A DNA stretch of 64,000 bases, taken from assembly GCF_039544165.1 (NCBI RefSeq), contig NZ_BAABLD010000002.1:372001-436000 (forward strand), read 5' to 3'. This DNA comes from Viridibacterium curvum. GTDB lineage: Bacteria > Pseudomonadota > Gammaproteobacteria > Burkholderiales > Rhodocyclaceae. Positions 50,256 to 59,724 of the stretch are shown piece after piece. Numbering within the stretch: position 1 is the first letter of the stretch; the number at the start of each line of letters is the position of its first letter. The notes beneath the pieces were generated by a model. The model was not told the DNA's origin, made no database searches, and saw only the letters and a list, made by a program, of their open reading frames with translations. Made by a program: the position numbers and the translations under genes.

Positions 50256-50645
50256 TCAGTTTTCCCGCGGCAGGCGCTGGAAGCGAACGCTAGACGGTTT
50301 GCCGCCGACTGCGGCATCTACGAGGCTGCTCAGCACGCTGTAGATCAGCGCCGCCCAGAAGGCGCTCCAGAAGCCACTGACCGAGATGCCCGGCACCAGC
50401 GAGGTCGCGGCCCAGAACAGCAGGGCGTTGATCACCAGCGCGAAGAACCCCAGGCTCAGCACCGTGACGGGGAGAGTCAGCAGGAACAGCAGCGGGCGGA
50501 TCAGCCCGTTGAACACGCCAATGACCATGCCGGTGATGAGGGCCGGTACAAAGCCATCGACGGCCACAGAGTCCATCAACGAGGGCAACAGCATCAGCGC
50601 CAGCGCATTGAGCCCACCCCGTAAAAGCATGGAGATGAGGATCAT
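50256..50645 (-). CDS. Phage-holin-4-2-like (YvlD type) membrane protein
   Basis: A 129-residue protein with four hydrophobic segments. MILISMLLRGGLNALALMLLPSL and GVFNGLIRPLLFLLTLPVTVLSLGFFALVINALLFWAATSLVPG are characteristic of the YvlD/phage holin 4-2 family (PF04020). Despite the name these are chromosomal envelope proteins, not lysis proteins. It overlaps hemH by 4 bp. Confidence 0.88.
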   Translation of the reverse strand: MILISMLLRGGLNALALMLLPSLMDSVAVDGFVPALITGMVIGVFNGLIRPLLFLLTLPVTVLSLGFFALVINALLFWAATSLVPGISVSGFWSAFWAALIYSVLSSLVDAAVGGKPSSVRFQRLPREN

Positions 50646-51736
50646 AAGGCACTCCCTGCAACGCGGGCACGCTCGGCACGTGCGCGCAAGGCTGCGGCGT
50701 CAGGTACCGGTTGAGCCAACCAGTCCTGCATGTGACGCTGGGTAAGCGAAACAAGTGCCGAAATGAAGTCGTGACGCTCATTGAGGCAGGACACGTAGTT
50801 AAGCGCCTTGCCGCCCTTGGCAATGAAGGCCGCGCGGCATTCGATGGCGATTTCTTCCAGCGTCTCCAGGCAGTCCGATACAAAGCCCGGACAGATCACG
50901 TCCACCTGCTTTACCCCCTTGCCCGCCAGCGTTTCCAGTGTCGGCTGCGTATAGGGCTTGAGCCATTCGGCTTTGCCGAAGCGTGACTGGAATGTCACGA
51001 GATACTGCCCCTCCTTGAGTCCCAGCGCTTCAGCCAGCAGGCGTCCCGTCTTGTGGCACTCGCAGAAATACGGGTCACCCTTGTCGAGCGAAAACTTCGG
51101 CACGCCGTGAAAGCTCATGACCAGCAGCTCGCCACGGCCATTGCTCTGCCAGTGCGCCTGCACGCTACTGGCGAGGGCGCTGATGTAGCCGGGGTGGTCG
51201 TGGAAGTTGCGCACGATGCGCAGCTCGGGCTGGTTGCGTAGCTGTGCATAAGCGGCGCCAATGGCGTCGACTGCGCTGGCCGTCGTGCTGGCGGCGTATT
51301 GCGGGTAGAGGGGCACCGCCAGGATGCGCGTGCAGCCGCGCGCCTTGAGCTTCTGGATGGCGGAAGCCACGTCCGGCGAGCCATAGCGCATGGCATATTC
51401 GACGACGACATTGGCCTGCGCGCCCTGCGAGTAGTAGCCCTGCAGCAGCTTGGCCTGTTTCTCGGTATGTACACGCAGCGGCGAGCCGTCCTTGCCCCAC
51501 ACCTTGGCGTACTTTTCGGCTGAAGCTTTGGGGCGCGTATTGAGGATGATGCCGTTGAGGATCAGCCACCACAGCGCGCGAGGAATCTCGACGACGCGCG
51601 GGTCGGAGAGGAATTCCTTGAGGTAGCGCTTGACTGCTGCAGGGGTGGGTTCGTCAGGGGTGCCGAGGTTGATCAGCAGGATGCCGATGCTGGGCGGACG
51701 GTCGTGAGCGATCGAGGGTTCGGTGAGATAGGGCAT
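50642..51736 (-). CDS. hemH: Ferrochelatase
   Basis: A 364-residue enzyme inserting iron into protoporphyrin IX. Motifs: GILLINLGTPDEPT, FLSDPRVVEIPR, VEYAMRYGSPDVAS, VVPLYPQYAAST-like AVPLYPQYAASTTAS, LVMSFHGVPKFSLDKGDPYFCECHKT (catalytic His) and FQSRFGKAEWLKPYT. The FHG motif and PG-FVSDCLETLEEI are complete. It is upstream of the YvlD-like gene. Confidence 0.97.
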   Translation of the reverse strand: MPYLTEPSIAHDRPPSIGILLINLGTPDEPTPAAVKRYLKEFLSDPRVVEIPRALWWLILNGIILNTRPKASAEKYAKVWGKDGSPLRVHTEKQAKLLQGYYSQGAQANVVVEYAMRYGSPDVASAIQKLKARGCTRILAVPLYPQYAASTTASAVDAIGAAYAQLRNQPELRIVRNFHDHPGYISALASSVQAHWQSNGRGELLVMSFHGVPKFSLDKGDPYFCECHKTGRLLAEALGLKEGQYLVTFQSRFGKAEWLKPYTQPTLETLAGKGVKQVDVICPGFVSDCLETLEEIAIECRAAFIAKGGKALNYVSCLNERHDFISALVSLTQRHMQDWLAQPVPDAAALRARAERARVAGSAL

Positions 51737-51777
51737 CAGGTCGGGTCAGGCCATTGAGGCTGCAGGCCGGTAGAGGG

Positions 51778-52509
51778 TCAGCGTCTGTTGGTCGGAGGGT
51801 CGAAAGGCGTGCCGGTGCAGTTGGCGGTCTTGCGCAGATCGGCTACTTCACGCAGCTGCTGCTTGATGCTCTCCGGCACAGGTTTGGCTCCGTACTGCAT
51901 CTGTTGCTCGATCAGCTTTTTCTCGCGGTCGAAGAGTGAGCGGCAGAAGGTTTCGTCGATGTTGCGGTTGGGCGTCTGCAGACGATCCTCACGTGTGATG
52001 CCACCACCACGGCGCGGCTCGGTGCTCTCTTCGCTGCTCGAGGCTGACGATGTCTGCACCACGCTGCGTGGCTGGGCGGCGATGAAGCCGCCCGCTCCGG
52101 CGCTGGCGGAGGGGCCGGATTGGGTCTTGCGCTCGCCGGTGTCCATGCACTCGCGTTCAACGATGCGGCGCACTTCGTGGGCCGAACCGCGCTTGGCATA
52201 GACGTAGCGGGCGAAAGCTTCGTTGGCCGGGTCGCGCGCCAGCTGCTGGTCAATCGTGCGCCCGCCTTCCTTCTCCCAGCGGAATTCTGCGGCTGTCTGA
52301 CCCTGCTTGCGACAGAACTCATCAACAGGTTTGGCGGGGGCGCTACTGACTGCCGGTGCGGAACTGCCTTCGACAACGACACGGCCCGGTTCGCCCTGGC
52401 AGGGCTTGTCCTGGTAAGTGTTGCCACAGCGATAAAGCGTTTGTGCCCCGGCGGAGGCACTGACGGCCAGGAGTAGGGCAGTGAAGAGCAGGGCTGGCAG
52501 TCGGGTCAC
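51778..52509 (-). CDS. DUF4124-domain secreted protein
   Basis: About 243 residues from GTG 52509; the longer frame runs into hrcA. VTRLPALLFTALLLAVSASAGAQ is a signal peptide. The mature start TLYRCGNTYQDKPCQGEPGRVV is a DUF4124 motif, common in betaproteobacterial periplasmic proteins. A serine-rich linker (SSASSSEESTEPRRGGG) precedes a second folded region with FCRSLFDREKKLIEQQMQYG. Function is unknown. It lies 13 bp after hrcA on the same strand. Confidence 0.78.
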   Translation of the reverse strand: MTRLPALLFTALLLAVSASAGAQTLYRCGNTYQDKPCQGEPGRVVVEGSSAPAVSSAPAKPVDEFCRKQGQTAAEFRWEKEGGRTIDQQLARDPANEAFARYVYAKRGSAHEVRRIVERECMDTGERKTQSGPSASAGAGGFIAAQPRSVVQTSSASSSEESTEPRRGGGITREDRLQTPNRNIDETFCRSLFDREKKLIEQQMQYGAKPVPESIKQQLREVADLRKTANCTGTPFDPPTNRR

Positions 52510-52522
52510 GGCCTGGCGCACC

Positions 52523-53557
52523 TCAGGACTGATGCGACAGCGCACTGCTGAGCAGCCGCGCTGTGATGTCGACGATGGGAATGACGCGCTCGTACGCCAT
52601 GCGTGTCGGGCCAATGACGCCGACCGTGCCGACGATCTGGCCATCGACCTCGTATGGCGCAGTGATTACGCTGCATTCGTCCAGCGAGTTGATGCCGGAT
52701 TCGCCGCCGATGAAGATCTGCACGCCGTCGGCCTTGTTCGAGAGGTCGAGCAGGGAGACCAGACCGGATTTCTGCTCGAACAGCCGGAACAGCTCGCGCA
52801 ATCGTCCCATGTCGGACGACAGATCGTTCACCTCCAGCAGGTGACGCTCCCCGGAGATGACGTAGCCCTGCTGGTCTTCCAGCGCCTGGCTGCCGGCGTT
52901 GATGGTGGCTGTCATCAGCTCGACCATGTCGGAACGCAGCTGAACCAGCTCGTCACGCAAGCGGCCGAGCATTTCGCCGAAGGCGAGGCCCGCGCAGTGA
53001 TGATTGAGGTAGTTGGCGGCCGTCGTCAGTTCTGAAGCCGTGTAAGGGCGCTGCGTGTGCAGGATGCGGTTCTGCACATCGCCCGACAGGGTCACGATGA
53101 TCAGCAGGACGCGCGATTCCGACAGGCTGACGAATTCGATCTGGCGGACCTTGTCGGCCTCCTTGCGCGGCGCAACGACGACACCTGCGAACTGGGTCAG
53201 TTCGGCCAGAAGGTTGGAGGCGGCAGAAATGACGCGACGCGGCTCGTCAGGCTGGATATGGCTTTCGAGCTCGCGCACTTCGGTCTGCCCGAGCGGCTTG
53301 ACAGTCAGCAGGCTATCGACGAACAGGCGATAGCCAAGGGCGGTCGGGATGCGACCGGCGGAGGTATGCGGGCTGCTGATAAGGCCCATGTCCTCCAGGT
53401 CGGCCATGACGTTGCGGATCGTCGCCGGCGACAGTTCGAGACCCGACTGGCGTGACAGCGCACGTGAGCCGACGGGCTGGCCCTCGCTGATGTAGCGCTC
53501 CACCAGGGTCTTGAGCAGAAGGCGGGCGCGGGAGTCGAGCTGCTGGTTCATTGGCAC
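52523..53557 (-). CDS. hrcA: Heat-inducible transcription repressor HrcA
   Basis: A 344-residue repressor of chaperone genes, acting at CIRCE operators. The N-terminal winged helix is RARLLLKTLVERYISEGQPVGSRALSRQSGLELSPATIRNVMADLEDMGLISSPHTSAGRIPTALGYRLFVDSLL. The C-terminal GAF-like domain ends with GTVGVIGPTRMAYERVIPIVDITARLLSSAL. No CIRCE palindrome was found nearby. It is divergent from nadK. Confidence 0.97.
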   Translation of the reverse strand: MPMNQQLDSRARLLLKTLVERYISEGQPVGSRALSRQSGLELSPATIRNVMADLEDMGLISSPHTSAGRIPTALGYRLFVDSLLTVKPLGQTEVRELESHIQPDEPRRVISAASNLLAELTQFAGVVVAPRKEADKVRQIEFVSLSESRVLLIIVTLSGDVQNRILHTQRPYTASELTTAANYLNHHCAGLAFGEMLGRLRDELVQLRSDMVELMTATINAGSQALEDQQGYVISGERHLLEVNDLSSDMGRLRELFRLFEQKSGLVSLLDLSNKADGVQIFIGGESGINSLDECSVITAPYEVDGQIVGTVGVIGPTRMAYERVIPIVDITARLLSSALSHQS

Positions 53558-53644
53558 GGGAGACGGGTCGATGAGTCCATTTTATGCGAGTTTGCGGCCG
53601 GCCGAGTCCGGAATGACGACCGGGCGATGTGGTTTAATTCGGGT

Positions 53645-54541
53645 ATGGACAACTCTCCCGCGCCGGAATTCCAGGTCGTCGCGCTGATCGGCAAATACCA
53701 GAGTGCCGAGGCAGCCGAAGCCTTGGGCCGTCTGTCAGCCTATCTGCAGAAGCGTGGCCTGACCGTTCTCGTCGATGAAGAGACGGCGCGCGTCGTTGGC
53801 GGTGTCGGCGGCGCCCAGGTGCTGAACTACGAAGAGATCGGCGAGCAGGCCGAGCTGGCGGTGGTCGTTGGTGGCGACGGCACGATGCTCAACGTGGCCC
53901 GCCGCCTCAGTGCCCACACGGTGCCGCTGGTGGGGGTGAACCAGGGGCGTCTGGGCTTCCTGACTGATGTGGGCCGCGAGAACATGCTCGACAGTCTCGG
54001 TGAGATCCTTGACGGCCAGTACCTGCGCGAACGCCGCGTGCTACTCGAAGCCGAGGTGCTGCGAGACGGTGCCTGCAAGATGGTGACGACTGCGCTCAAC
54101 GACGTGGTCATCAGCCGTGGAGAAACCGGCCGCATGATCGAATTCGAGCTGGTCGTCGATGGGGAGTACATCTACTCGCAACGTTCCGACGGCATGATCG
54201 TCGCCACGCCGACCGGGTCGACGGCGTACGCGTTGTCGGCCAATGGCCCGCTGCTGCATCCGCGGCTGGCCGGCATGGTTCTGGTGCCGCTCTGTCCGCA
54301 TGGGCTGACTTATCGGCCGATTGCCTTGTCGCACGACAGCGTGGTCGAGATCACCCTGGTGGCGCCGCACGACGCCCGCATCCATTTCGATGGCCAGGCG
54401 CCGTTCGATGCGCGTGGCGGCGACGTGGTGAGGGTGCGCCGCTCGCTGCAGTCGGTGACCCTGATCCACCCGGCTGACTACAGCTACTTCGCCGTGCTGC
54501 GCGAAAAGCTGCACTGGAGCGCCAGCCCCAGTTTTTCCTGA
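53645..54541 (+). CDS. nadK: NAD kinase
   Basis: A 298-residue ATP-dependent NAD kinase. Motifs: VALIGKYQSAEAAEAL, AVVVGGDGTMLNVARRL (GGDG nucleotide-binding loop), VNQGRLGFLTDVG, LNDVVISRG and SDGMIVATPTGSTAYALSANGP. The start ATG at 53645 fits the family; ORF upstream extension is short. The hrcA-nadK-recN order is conserved in many proteobacteria. Confidence 0.97.
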   Translation: MDNSPAPEFQVVALIGKYQSAEAAEALGRLSAYLQKRGLTVLVDEETARVVGGVGGAQVLNYEEIGEQAELAVVVGGDGTMLNVARRLSAHTVPLVGVNQGRLGFLTDVGRENMLDSLGEILDGQYLRERRVLLEAEVLRDGACKMVTTALNDVVISRGETGRMIEFELVVDGEYIYSQRSDGMIVATPTGSTAYALSANGPLLHPRLAGMVLVPLCPHGLTYRPIALSHDSVVEITLVAPHDARIHFDGQAPFDARGGDVVRVRRSLQSVTLIHPADYSYFAVLREKLHWSASPSFS

Positions 54542-54575
54542 ATTCCCTTCACTACTCTCGCCTTTCTGCCTCCCC

Positions 54576-56234
54576 ATGCTGCGTCGTTTGCTGATCACCG
54601 ATTTCGTTCTGGTTGACCGTCTGGAGCTCGACTTCCGTCCGGGCTTCGGTGCGCTGACTGGCGAGACCGGGGCTGGCAAGTCCATCCTGCTTGACGCCCT
54701 TTCGTTGCTGCTGGGTGAGCGCGCCGATGCCGGCGTTGTGCGCGCGGGGCGCGAGAAGGCGGATCTGGCCGCTGAGTTCGATCTGGCAGCGGATTCGCCG
54801 GCACGCCCCTGGTTGCTGGCGCAGGACTTCAATGCCGACGAAGAGCTGCTCGTGCGTCGCGTTGTCGACAGCGGGGGGCGCTCGCGTGCCTACATCAACG
54901 GCATGCCGGCCACGGCAACGCAGCTGCGCGAGCTGGGTGAGTTCATCGCAGACATCCATGGTCAGCACGCCCACCAGGCTTTGCTGCGCGCGGATGCTCA
55001 ACGCGGCCTGCTCGATTCGCATGCCGGCATCACCGCACTGGCGCGTGAAGTCAGTGGCTTGTGGAAAGAGCTTGCCAACGCTCGTCGCGCGCGTGCAGAG
55101 GCGGCTGAACAACAGGCCGGCCTGCAGCGCGAGCAGGACATGCTCGGCTTTCAGGTGAAAGAGCTCGACGAGTTGGCCTTCGCAGCCAACGAGTGGGAGC
55201 CGCTGAACCAGGAGCATGCACGTCTGACCCACGCAGCCAGCCTCATCGAGGGTGTCAGCAGCAGTCTCGAAGCGATTACCGATGGCGAGATGCCGCTGGC
55301 GGGCGAGACTGAACGCCTGGCAGCGAAGCTCTCGGAGCTCGCTCAGTATGACGCCAGCCTTCGCGACATTGCCGAGCTGCTCAACGAAGCCGCCATCCGG
55401 CTAGATGAGGCCGGGCATGCACTCAACCGTTATCGTGATCGCGTCGAGCTTGATCCAGCGCGACTGGTCGAGGTCGAGCAACGCATCTCCGCGATTGTCT
55501 CTGCCTCGCGCAAGTACCGCGTACCGCCAGAAGAGCTGTCGGAACTGCTGCTGCAGAGCCGGACGCGCCTTGAGAGCTTGACCGCACTGGCGGACCCCGC
55601 TGCGCTGGCTGAACGAGAGAAGCAGTGTGAGGCTGCGTTCCGCAAGCAAGCCGGTGTGCTGTCGGAGAAGCGTGCAAGTGCAGCGCGTCTGCTGAGCGAA
55701 CAGGTCACGGCAGCCATGCAGGATCTTGCGATGGCGGGCGGCCGTTTTGAAGTCGCACTGATTCCTGAACCTGAAGGTTCCGCAACCGGTCTGGAGAAAA
55801 TCGAATTCCAGGTGGCGGCCAATCCCAGTCAGCCGCTCAAACCGCTGTCCAGGGTGGCTTCGGGTGGCGAGTTGTCACGTATCGGCCTCTCGATTCAGGT
55901 GATAACCAGTGCCTCGCAGGCGGTGCCCACCTTGATTTTCGACGAAGTTGATGCGGGCATTGGCGGCCGTGTGGCTGAGATGGTGGGGCGCCGCCTCGGC
56001 GAGCTGGGGCAGGCACGCCAGGTGCTTTGTGTGACCCATCTGCCGCAGGTGGCGGCACAGGCGGACTGGCAATGGCGAGTCGCCAAGGACAATCATGACG
56101 GCGTGACCTTGTCGCGCCTCGATGTACTCGACGATGCGGGGCGCATTGAAGAGATCGCCCGCATGCTGGGCGGCGTGAACATCACCGAAACAACACGCAG
56201 CCATGCTGCCGAACTGCTCGGGCTGGGGCGTTGA
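54576..56234 (+). CDS. recN: DNA repair protein RecN
   Basis: A 552-residue SMC-like ATPase for double-strand break repair. Walker A is in GALTGETGAGKSILLDALSLLLG. Two coiled-coil arms flank the centre (residues 160-230 and 290-380). The signature LSRVASGGELSRIGLSIQVI and Walker B PTLIFDEVDAGIGGRVAEMVG, with CVTHLPQVAAQADW, complete the head. It is full length and ends 81 bp before the CBS/CorC gene. Confidence 0.97.
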   Translation: MLRRLLITDFVLVDRLELDFRPGFGALTGETGAGKSILLDALSLLLGERADAGVVRAGREKADLAAEFDLAADSPARPWLLAQDFNADEELLVRRVVDSGGRSRAYINGMPATATQLRELGEFIADIHGQHAHQALLRADAQRGLLDSHAGITALAREVSGLWKELANARRARAEAAEQQAGLQREQDMLGFQVKELDELAFAANEWEPLNQEHARLTHAASLIEGVSSSLEAITDGEMPLAGETERLAAKLSELAQYDASLRDIAELLNEAAIRLDEAGHALNRYRDRVELDPARLVEVEQRISAIVSASRKYRVPPEELSELLLQSRTRLESLTALADPAALAEREKQCEAAFRKQAGVLSEKRASAARLLSEQVTAAMQDLAMAGGRFEVALIPEPEGSATGLEKIEFQVAANPSQPLKPLSRVASGGELSRIGLSIQVITSASQAVPTLIFDEVDAGIGGRVAEMVGRRLGELGQARQVLCVTHLPQVAAQADWQWRVAKDNHDGVTLSRLDVLDDAGRIEEIARMLGGVNITETTRSHAAELLGLGR

Positions 56235-56315
56235 GGCCCGCGAGCAAGTAACGCAGCCACCCAGGGCTGACTGTACGAATTTGCATACCAGCGTGCGACA
56301 GGGCACGCAGACTTC

Positions 56316-57620
56316 ATGGAAATAGCCTTACTGCTGGCGTTGATTCTTTTGAACGGCGCCTTCGCGATGTCGGAAATCGCACTCGTCACTGCGCGCAAGG
56401 CGCGCATGCAGAAAGACATCGACGAGAGCGATCCCGGCGCGCTCGCCGCTGTGCGGCTCGGTGAGGAGCCGACGCGCTTCCTTTCCACCGTGCAGATCGG
56501 CATCACCTCTATCGGCATCCTGAACGGTATCGTCGGTGAAGCCGTCTTTGCCAAGCCTTTCAGTGAATGGCTGGTGCATCTGGGCATGGAGACCGAGTCG
56601 GCCCGTTACCTTGCGACAGGTCTGGTCGTTCTTGTCATCACCTTCATCTCCATCGTATTGGGCGAACTGGTGCCCAAGCGCCTCGGCCAGCTGCGCCCGG
56701 AGCCGATCGCCCGTCTCGTTTCGCGGCCCATGCTGCTGCTGGCGGCCCTGACCAAACCCTTTGTCCAGTTGCTCTCGGGCGCTACCCAACTGATTCTCAA
56801 GATGCTGGGCGTGAATGACGTCGGCAATGCGGGCGTCACCGAAGAAGAAATCCATGCCATGCTGGCCGAAGGCTCCAGCTCGGGCGTCATCGAGCAGCAG
56901 GAACACGCCATGGTGCGCAATGTGTTCCGTCTCGACGACCGGCAGATCACCTCCCTGATGGTGCCGCGCAGTGACATCGCCTATCTCGACGTCGCCTTGC
57001 CGTGGGAAGAGAACCTGCAGCTCATTGCGCATTCCGAACACACCCGCCTGCCCGTCGTACGGGGCAGTCTCGATGAGATTCTTGGCGTCATCACCGCCAA
57101 GCAGCTTTTCTCCGCCATCGTGCACGGCGGTCAACCGGACCTCACGCAGAACCTGCAACCGCCTGTTTTCGTCCCCGAGAGCCTGACCGGCATGGAGCTA
57201 CTGCAGAGCTTCCGTGATTCTGGCGTGCAGCTGGCCTTTATCGTTGATGAGTACGGTGAAGTGCAGGGCATCGTGACCCTGAAAGACGTGATGGAAGCCA
57301 TCACGGGCGAATTCAAGACGCGCCATGCGCAGGACGCCTGGGCCGTGCAGCGTGACGACGGTTCATGGCTGCTTGATGGACTGATCCCCATTCCCGAGCT
57401 CAAGGATCGCCTGCATCTCAAGGCGGTGCCGGAGGAAGAGAAGGAGCGTTACCACACCTTGAGCGGCATGCTCATGCTGACACTGGGGCGCATTCCCGAC
57501 ACAGCTGACAAGATCGAGTGGGAAGGCTGGTCCTTCGAGATCATGGACATGGATGGCAAGCGCATCGACAAGGTGCTGGCCTCATTGCTACCGGCACCGG
57601 CGGGGGAAGATGGGGGCTAA
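56316..57620 (+). CDS. CNNM/CorC-type hemolysin-family membrane protein
   Basis: A 434-residue protein with an N-terminal DUF21/CNNM domain of about four TMs (IALLLALILLNGAFAMSEIALVTARKARMQ, FLSTVQIGITSIGILNGIVGEAVF). Two CBS domains follow (residues 205-330: MVPRSDIAYLDVALPWEE, PVVRGSLDEILGVI, FIVDEYGEVQGIVTLKDVMEAITG). A CorC/HlyC C-terminal domain (DGLIPIPELKDRL) ends the protein. It is probably a magnesium or cation transporter; the hemolysin name is historical. Confidence 0.92.
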   Translation: MEIALLLALILLNGAFAMSEIALVTARKARMQKDIDESDPGALAAVRLGEEPTRFLSTVQIGITSIGILNGIVGEAVFAKPFSEWLVHLGMETESARYLATGLVVLVITFISIVLGELVPKRLGQLRPEPIARLVSRPMLLLAALTKPFVQLLSGATQLILKMLGVNDVGNAGVTEEEIHAMLAEGSSSGVIEQQEHAMVRNVFRLDDRQITSLMVPRSDIAYLDVALPWEENLQLIAHSEHTRLPVVRGSLDEILGVITAKQLFSAIVHGGQPDLTQNLQPPVFVPESLTGMELLQSFRDSGVQLAFIVDEYGEVQGIVTLKDVMEAITGEFKTRHAQDAWAVQRDDGSWLLDGLIPIPELKDRLHLKAVPEEEKERYHTLSGMLMLTLGRIPDTADKIEWEGWSFEIMDMDGKRIDKVLASLLPAPAGEDGG

Positions 57621-57623
57621 GGC

Positions 57624-58982
57624 ATGACTGCGCCGCCAACTTCGCCATCGGCGCCAGCGCCGTTGAGCTTCCGCGAAGCCTTCCTGTTCTGGCTCAAGCT
57701 CGGCTTCATCAGCTTTGGCGGCCCGGCGGGGCAGATTGCGATCATGCATCAGGAGCTCGTCGAGCGTCGGCGCTGGATCTCCGAGAAGCGCTTTCTGCAT
57801 GCGCTCAATTACTGCATGGTGTTGCCGGGGCCGGAAGCCCAACAGCTGGCGACCTACATCGGCTGGCTGATGCACCGCACCTGGGGCGGCATTGTGGCCG
57901 GCGCGCTGTTCGTGCTGCCTTCGCTGTTCATCCTCATTGCCTTGTCGTGGATCTACATGGCCTTTGGCGACGTGCCGGTGGTAGCGGGCATCTTCTACGG
58001 CATCAAACCCGCCGTAACGGCCATCGTCTTGCACGCGGCGTACCGCATTGGCTCGCGCGCGCTCAAGAACGGCGCGCTATGGGCCATTGCGGCTGCGTCT
58101 TTCGTGGCGATCTTTGCGTTGCACCTGCCGTTCCCGCTCATCGTCGCGAGTGCAGCCCTGATCGGCTATCTCGGCGGGCGCTTCGATCCCAGGCGCTTTG
58201 CCCTGGGCGGCGGCCATGGCAAGTCCGACAAGTCCTGGGGCCCGGCCATCATTGATGACGACACGCCGACGCCGGAGCATGCGCGCTTTCGCTGGCCGCG
58301 CCTGCTCAAGATCGCGCTTGTGGGCGCTGCGCTGTGGGTCATCCCGATGGCCGTGCTGAGTCTGTTGCTGGGCTGGTCGCATTCACTCACGCAGATGGGC
58401 TGGTTCTTCACCAAGGCCGCGTTGCTGACTTTTGGCGGCGCATACGCCGTGCTGCCCTACGTGTATCAGGGCGCGGTAACGCATTACGGCTGGCTCAATC
58501 CGACCCAGATGATCGACGGCCTCGCCCTGGGCGAGACGACGCCGGGGCCGCTGATCATGGTGGTGTCTTTCGTCGGCTTTGTCGGCGGCTGGCAGGCCAG
58601 CGATGTGCAAGCCCTCGTGGGCGGGAACCTGCTGCTCGGCGGTGCCATCGCGGCAACGCTGGTGACCTGGTTCACCTTCCTGCCATCGTTCCTTTTCATC
58701 CTCGCCGGCGGGCCGCTGGTGGAGTCAACGCATAACGACCTGAAGTTCACTGCCCCGCTGACGGCCATCACCGCTGCCGTGGTGGGGGTGATCCTCAACC
58801 TTGCGCTGTTCTTCGGCTACCACGTGCTGTGGCCAGCCGGCTTTGAAGGACAGTTCGATGCCTTCTCAGCCGCCATCGCCGTGGCAGCGGGCGTGGCGCT
58901 GTTCCGCTTCAAGGCGAATGTGATGCATGTGATTGCGGCGTGTGGGGTGATCGGGCTAGTGGTCAGGCTGGCCCTGAGCTGA
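57624..58982 (+). CDS. chrA: Chromate transporter ChrA, bidomain
   Basis: A 452-residue CHR-family membrane protein with two homologous CHR halves. Half 1 has FREAFLFWLKLGFISFGGPAGQIAIMHQELVERRRWISEKRFLHALNYCMVLPGPEAQQLATYIGW. Half 2 has FFTKAALLTFGGAYAVLPYVYQGAVTHYGWLNPTQMIDGLALGETTPGPLIMVVSFVGFVGGW. ChrA exports chromate. It starts 3 bp after the CorC-type gene. Adjacent chromate regulators were not found. Confidence 0.93.
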   Translation: MTAPPTSPSAPAPLSFREAFLFWLKLGFISFGGPAGQIAIMHQELVERRRWISEKRFLHALNYCMVLPGPEAQQLATYIGWLMHRTWGGIVAGALFVLPSLFILIALSWIYMAFGDVPVVAGIFYGIKPAVTAIVLHAAYRIGSRALKNGALWAIAAASFVAIFALHLPFPLIVASAALIGYLGGRFDPRRFALGGGHGKSDKSWGPAIIDDDTPTPEHARFRWPRLLKIALVGAALWVIPMAVLSLLLGWSHSLTQMGWFFTKAALLTFGGAYAVLPYVYQGAVTHYGWLNPTQMIDGLALGETTPGPLIMVVSFVGFVGGWQASDVQALVGGNLLLGGAIAATLVTWFTFLPSFLFILAGGPLVESTHNDLKFTAPLTAITAAVVGVILNLALFFGYHVLWPAGFEGQFDAFSAAIAVAAGVALFRFKANVMHVIAACGVIGLVVRLALS

Positions 58983-58994
58983 GCGGCTTTGGTA

Positions 58995-59065
58995 GGGTGG
59001 ATAAGCGCAGCGCATCCACCTTCGAACCTTGCCAACGCGTGGATGCGCTGCGCTTATCCACCCTG
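58995..59065. repeat. Perfect 26-bp inverted repeat between chrA and xpt
   Basis: Arms at 58995-59020 and 59040-59065 are exact complements over 26 bp with a 19-nt loop. The arm contains GGTGGATAAGCGCAGCGC. It lies between the convergent chrA and xpt genes, so it can act as a two-way terminator, though no T-run follows on either strand. The perfect match suggests a recent or actively maintained dispersed repeat. Confidence 0.85.
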
Positions 59066-59073
59066 CGAAAAAC

Positions 59074-59667
59074 TCAGGCGTCGCCGCGCAGGATCACTTT
59101 GCCTTCGAGCAACGCATCGACCTGCGCCAGCGCAACGAGGGGCACACCCGCGTCGGTAATGGCGGCGTGCCCTTGCTTGAAGGTCTTCTCGACGAGGAAG
59201 GCGGCAGCGGCCACCGCTACGCCAGCTTCTCGCGCCATCTCCAGCAAGGCCAGTGCCGTGCGGCCGTTGCTGAGAAAGTCGTCGACGATCACCGTCGTGC
59301 TGCCTGATGGCAGATAGCGCTGGCTGAGCACCATGCGGTAGCTGCCGCCCTTGGTGGGGGAGGGCAGCACGCGCGAGAGCATGGGGGTCTCGACTTCCGG
59401 GTGGTACTTCTTGGCATAGACCAGCGGTACGTCCAGTTCCATCGCGACCAACAGGCCCGGGGCGATGCCGCTGGCTTCAGCGGTGAGCACGAAGTCAGGC
59501 TTGAAGCTGCTGAGACGTGATGCAATTTCCTGCGCCATGCGCCGCATGAAGCCCGGTTCGATGCGGTGATTCAGGAAGTGGTCGATCTTGAGGATGTCGT
59601 TACCCTGAACGATCCCTTCCGTCTTGATGCGGTGAATCAGTTCGGGGAAGGGGGCGGTCAAGGACAT
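59074..59667 (-). CDS. xpt: Xanthine phosphoribosyltransferase
   Basis: A 197-residue salvage enzyme of the type I PRTase fold. It aligns with B. subtilis Xpt: LIHRIKTEGIVQGNDILKIDHFLNHRIEPGFM at the start, TAEASGIAPGLLVAMELDVPLVYAKKYHP, and the PRPP motif TTVIVDDFLSNGRTALALLEMAREAGV. A GGAGTAAG-like ribosome site precedes the ATG. The C-terminal LAQVDALLEGKVILRG is also conserved. Confidence 0.93.
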   Translation of the reverse strand: MSLTAPFPELIHRIKTEGIVQGNDILKIDHFLNHRIEPGFMRRMAQEIASRLSSFKPDFVLTAEASGIAPGLLVAMELDVPLVYAKKYHPEVETPMLSRVLPSPTKGGSYRMVLSQRYLPSGSTTVIVDDFLSNGRTALALLEMAREAGVAVAAAAFLVEKTFKQGHAAITDAGVPLVALAQVDALLEGKVILRGDA

Positions 59668-59724
59668 GAACTTACTCCTGAATCAATTTCTCGCCCTTGG
59701 ATTCCGCGAAAGCCCTCTCCCCAA

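Noticed and set aside
50256..50645. Prophage remnant suggested by the holin-like protein
   Set aside because: The YvlD/holin 4-2 family is a normal chromosomal family, it overlaps hemH by 4 bp, and no other phage gene is present.
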